Positions 7,040 through 7,433 of a DNA stretch of 7,433 bases are shown piece by piece. Within the stretch, counting starts at the first letter, position 1. The number at the start of each line of letters is the position of its first letter. The notes below the pieces were generated by a model. It was not told the origin of the DNA. It searched no databases and worked only from the letters and a program-made list of their open reading frames with translations. The DNA comes from an uncultured Sphingobacteriales bacterium. GTDB taxonomy: Bacteria; Bacteroidota; Bacteroidia; Chitinophagales; Chitinophagaceae. The DNA lies in contig CAMPKG010000174.1 in NCBI GenBank assembly GCA_946887085.1, positions 1 through 7,433 of the forward strand, read 5' to 3'. Both the position numbers and the translations under genes were made by a program.

Positions 7040-7433
7040 TTGCAAATAGCCGACCTCTACCAGATATATCTCCGGCATTCCTCAGTTCAGACCGATACAC
7101 GCAAACTGCAGCAGGGCGACCTGTTCTTCGCATTAAAAGGCGAGCACTTCAACGGCAATACTTTCGCCGCCAGGGCTTTGGAAACGGGCGCAGCTTATGC
7201 CGTAATTGACGAGGCTGAGTATGCCACCAGCGACAGGTATATATTGGTAGAAGATGTGCTCACCACACTCCAGCAATTGGCCAAACACCACCGCCAGCAG
7301 TTTGATATACCCTTCATAGCTATCACAGGATCGAATGGCAAAACCACTACTAAAGAACTGGTGACAACGGTATTAAAGCAACGTTATACGACATACGCTA
7401 CCGTTGGTAACCTCAACAACCATATCGGTGTGC
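7040..7433 (+). CDS. murF: MurF N-terminus: UDP-MurNAc-tripeptide--D-Ala-D-Ala ligase (partial)
   Basis: 131 codons are present and the gene runs off the window end. MurF is the cytoplasmic ATP-dependent ligase that adds D-Ala-D-Ala to UDP-MurNAc-tripeptide, the last soluble step of peptidoglycan precursor synthesis. The N-terminal substrate-binding domain shows TDTRKLQQGDLFFALKG (18-34), with the Ser/Thr-Asp-Thr/Ser-Arg pattern and FFALKG typical of MurF. The Mur ligase P-loop GSNGKTTTKE is at 97-106, and GNLNNHIGV (123-131) is the conserved MurF segment after it. The likely start is TTG at 7040-7042, because the protein then begins MQIADLYQIYL like relatives beginning M-x-I-x-x-LY. No in-frame ATG or GTG lies between the gldJ terminator and this point. 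TAAAG at 7026-7030 could help ribosome binding. Only 20 bases separate the terminator from the start, so the source of its transcript is unclear. Confidence 0.9.
   Translation, partial: MQIADLYQIYLRHSSVQTDTRKLQQGDLFFALKGEHFNGNTFAARALETGAAYAVIDEAEYATSDRYILVEDVLTTLQQLAKHHRQQFDIPFIAITGSNGKTTTKELVTTVLKQRYTTYATVGNLNNHIGV

Overview
The window looks like a chromosomal segment of a Bacteroidota bacterium. Three kinds of evidence point there. The gene content is that of the type IX secretion system (T9SS), which is confined to this phylum. The candidate promoters have the phylum's -33 TTTG / -7 TAnnTTTG form instead of the Escherichia coli form. The start codons follow A/T-rich leaders without Shine-Dalgarno sequences. 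The protein style suggests the Chitinophagaceae/Sphingobacteriales side of the phylum, but that is only an impression.

Layout from left to right: a strong, apparently bidirectional hairpin terminator (15-49); porV on the minus strand (69-1316); a 119-bp spacer holding a good porV promoter; porU on the minus strand (1436-5176); a 258-bp divergent spacer with candidate promoters for porU and gldJ; gldJ on the plus strand (5435-6964); a perfect intrinsic terminator (6985-7019); and the first 131 codons of murF on the plus strand, apparently from a TTG start at 7040 and cut by the window end.

How the genes work together (established knowledge of the families): T9SS cargo crosses the outer membrane through the SprA/Sov translocon. 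The outer-membrane barrel PorV collects it there and delivers it to PorU, a surface cysteine protease related to gingipains, which removes the C-terminal sorting domain and anchors the cargo. GldJ is an outer-membrane lipoprotein facing the periplasm. It belongs with the GldK/GldN ring and, in gliding species, is also needed for motility. MurF is a cytoplasmic peptidoglycan-precursor ligase with no known role in secretion. A porV-porU / gldJ-murF neighbourhood is, from memory, shared with gliding Bacteroidota such as Flavobacterium johnsoniae.

All three complete genes look intact, and I see no mobile element, CRISPR array, tRNA or rRNA. I do not see a clearly undescribed system. The points most worth a second look are the PorV C-terminal tail, the large insertions and cysteine-free core of GldJ, and the murF start directly behind a strong terminator.
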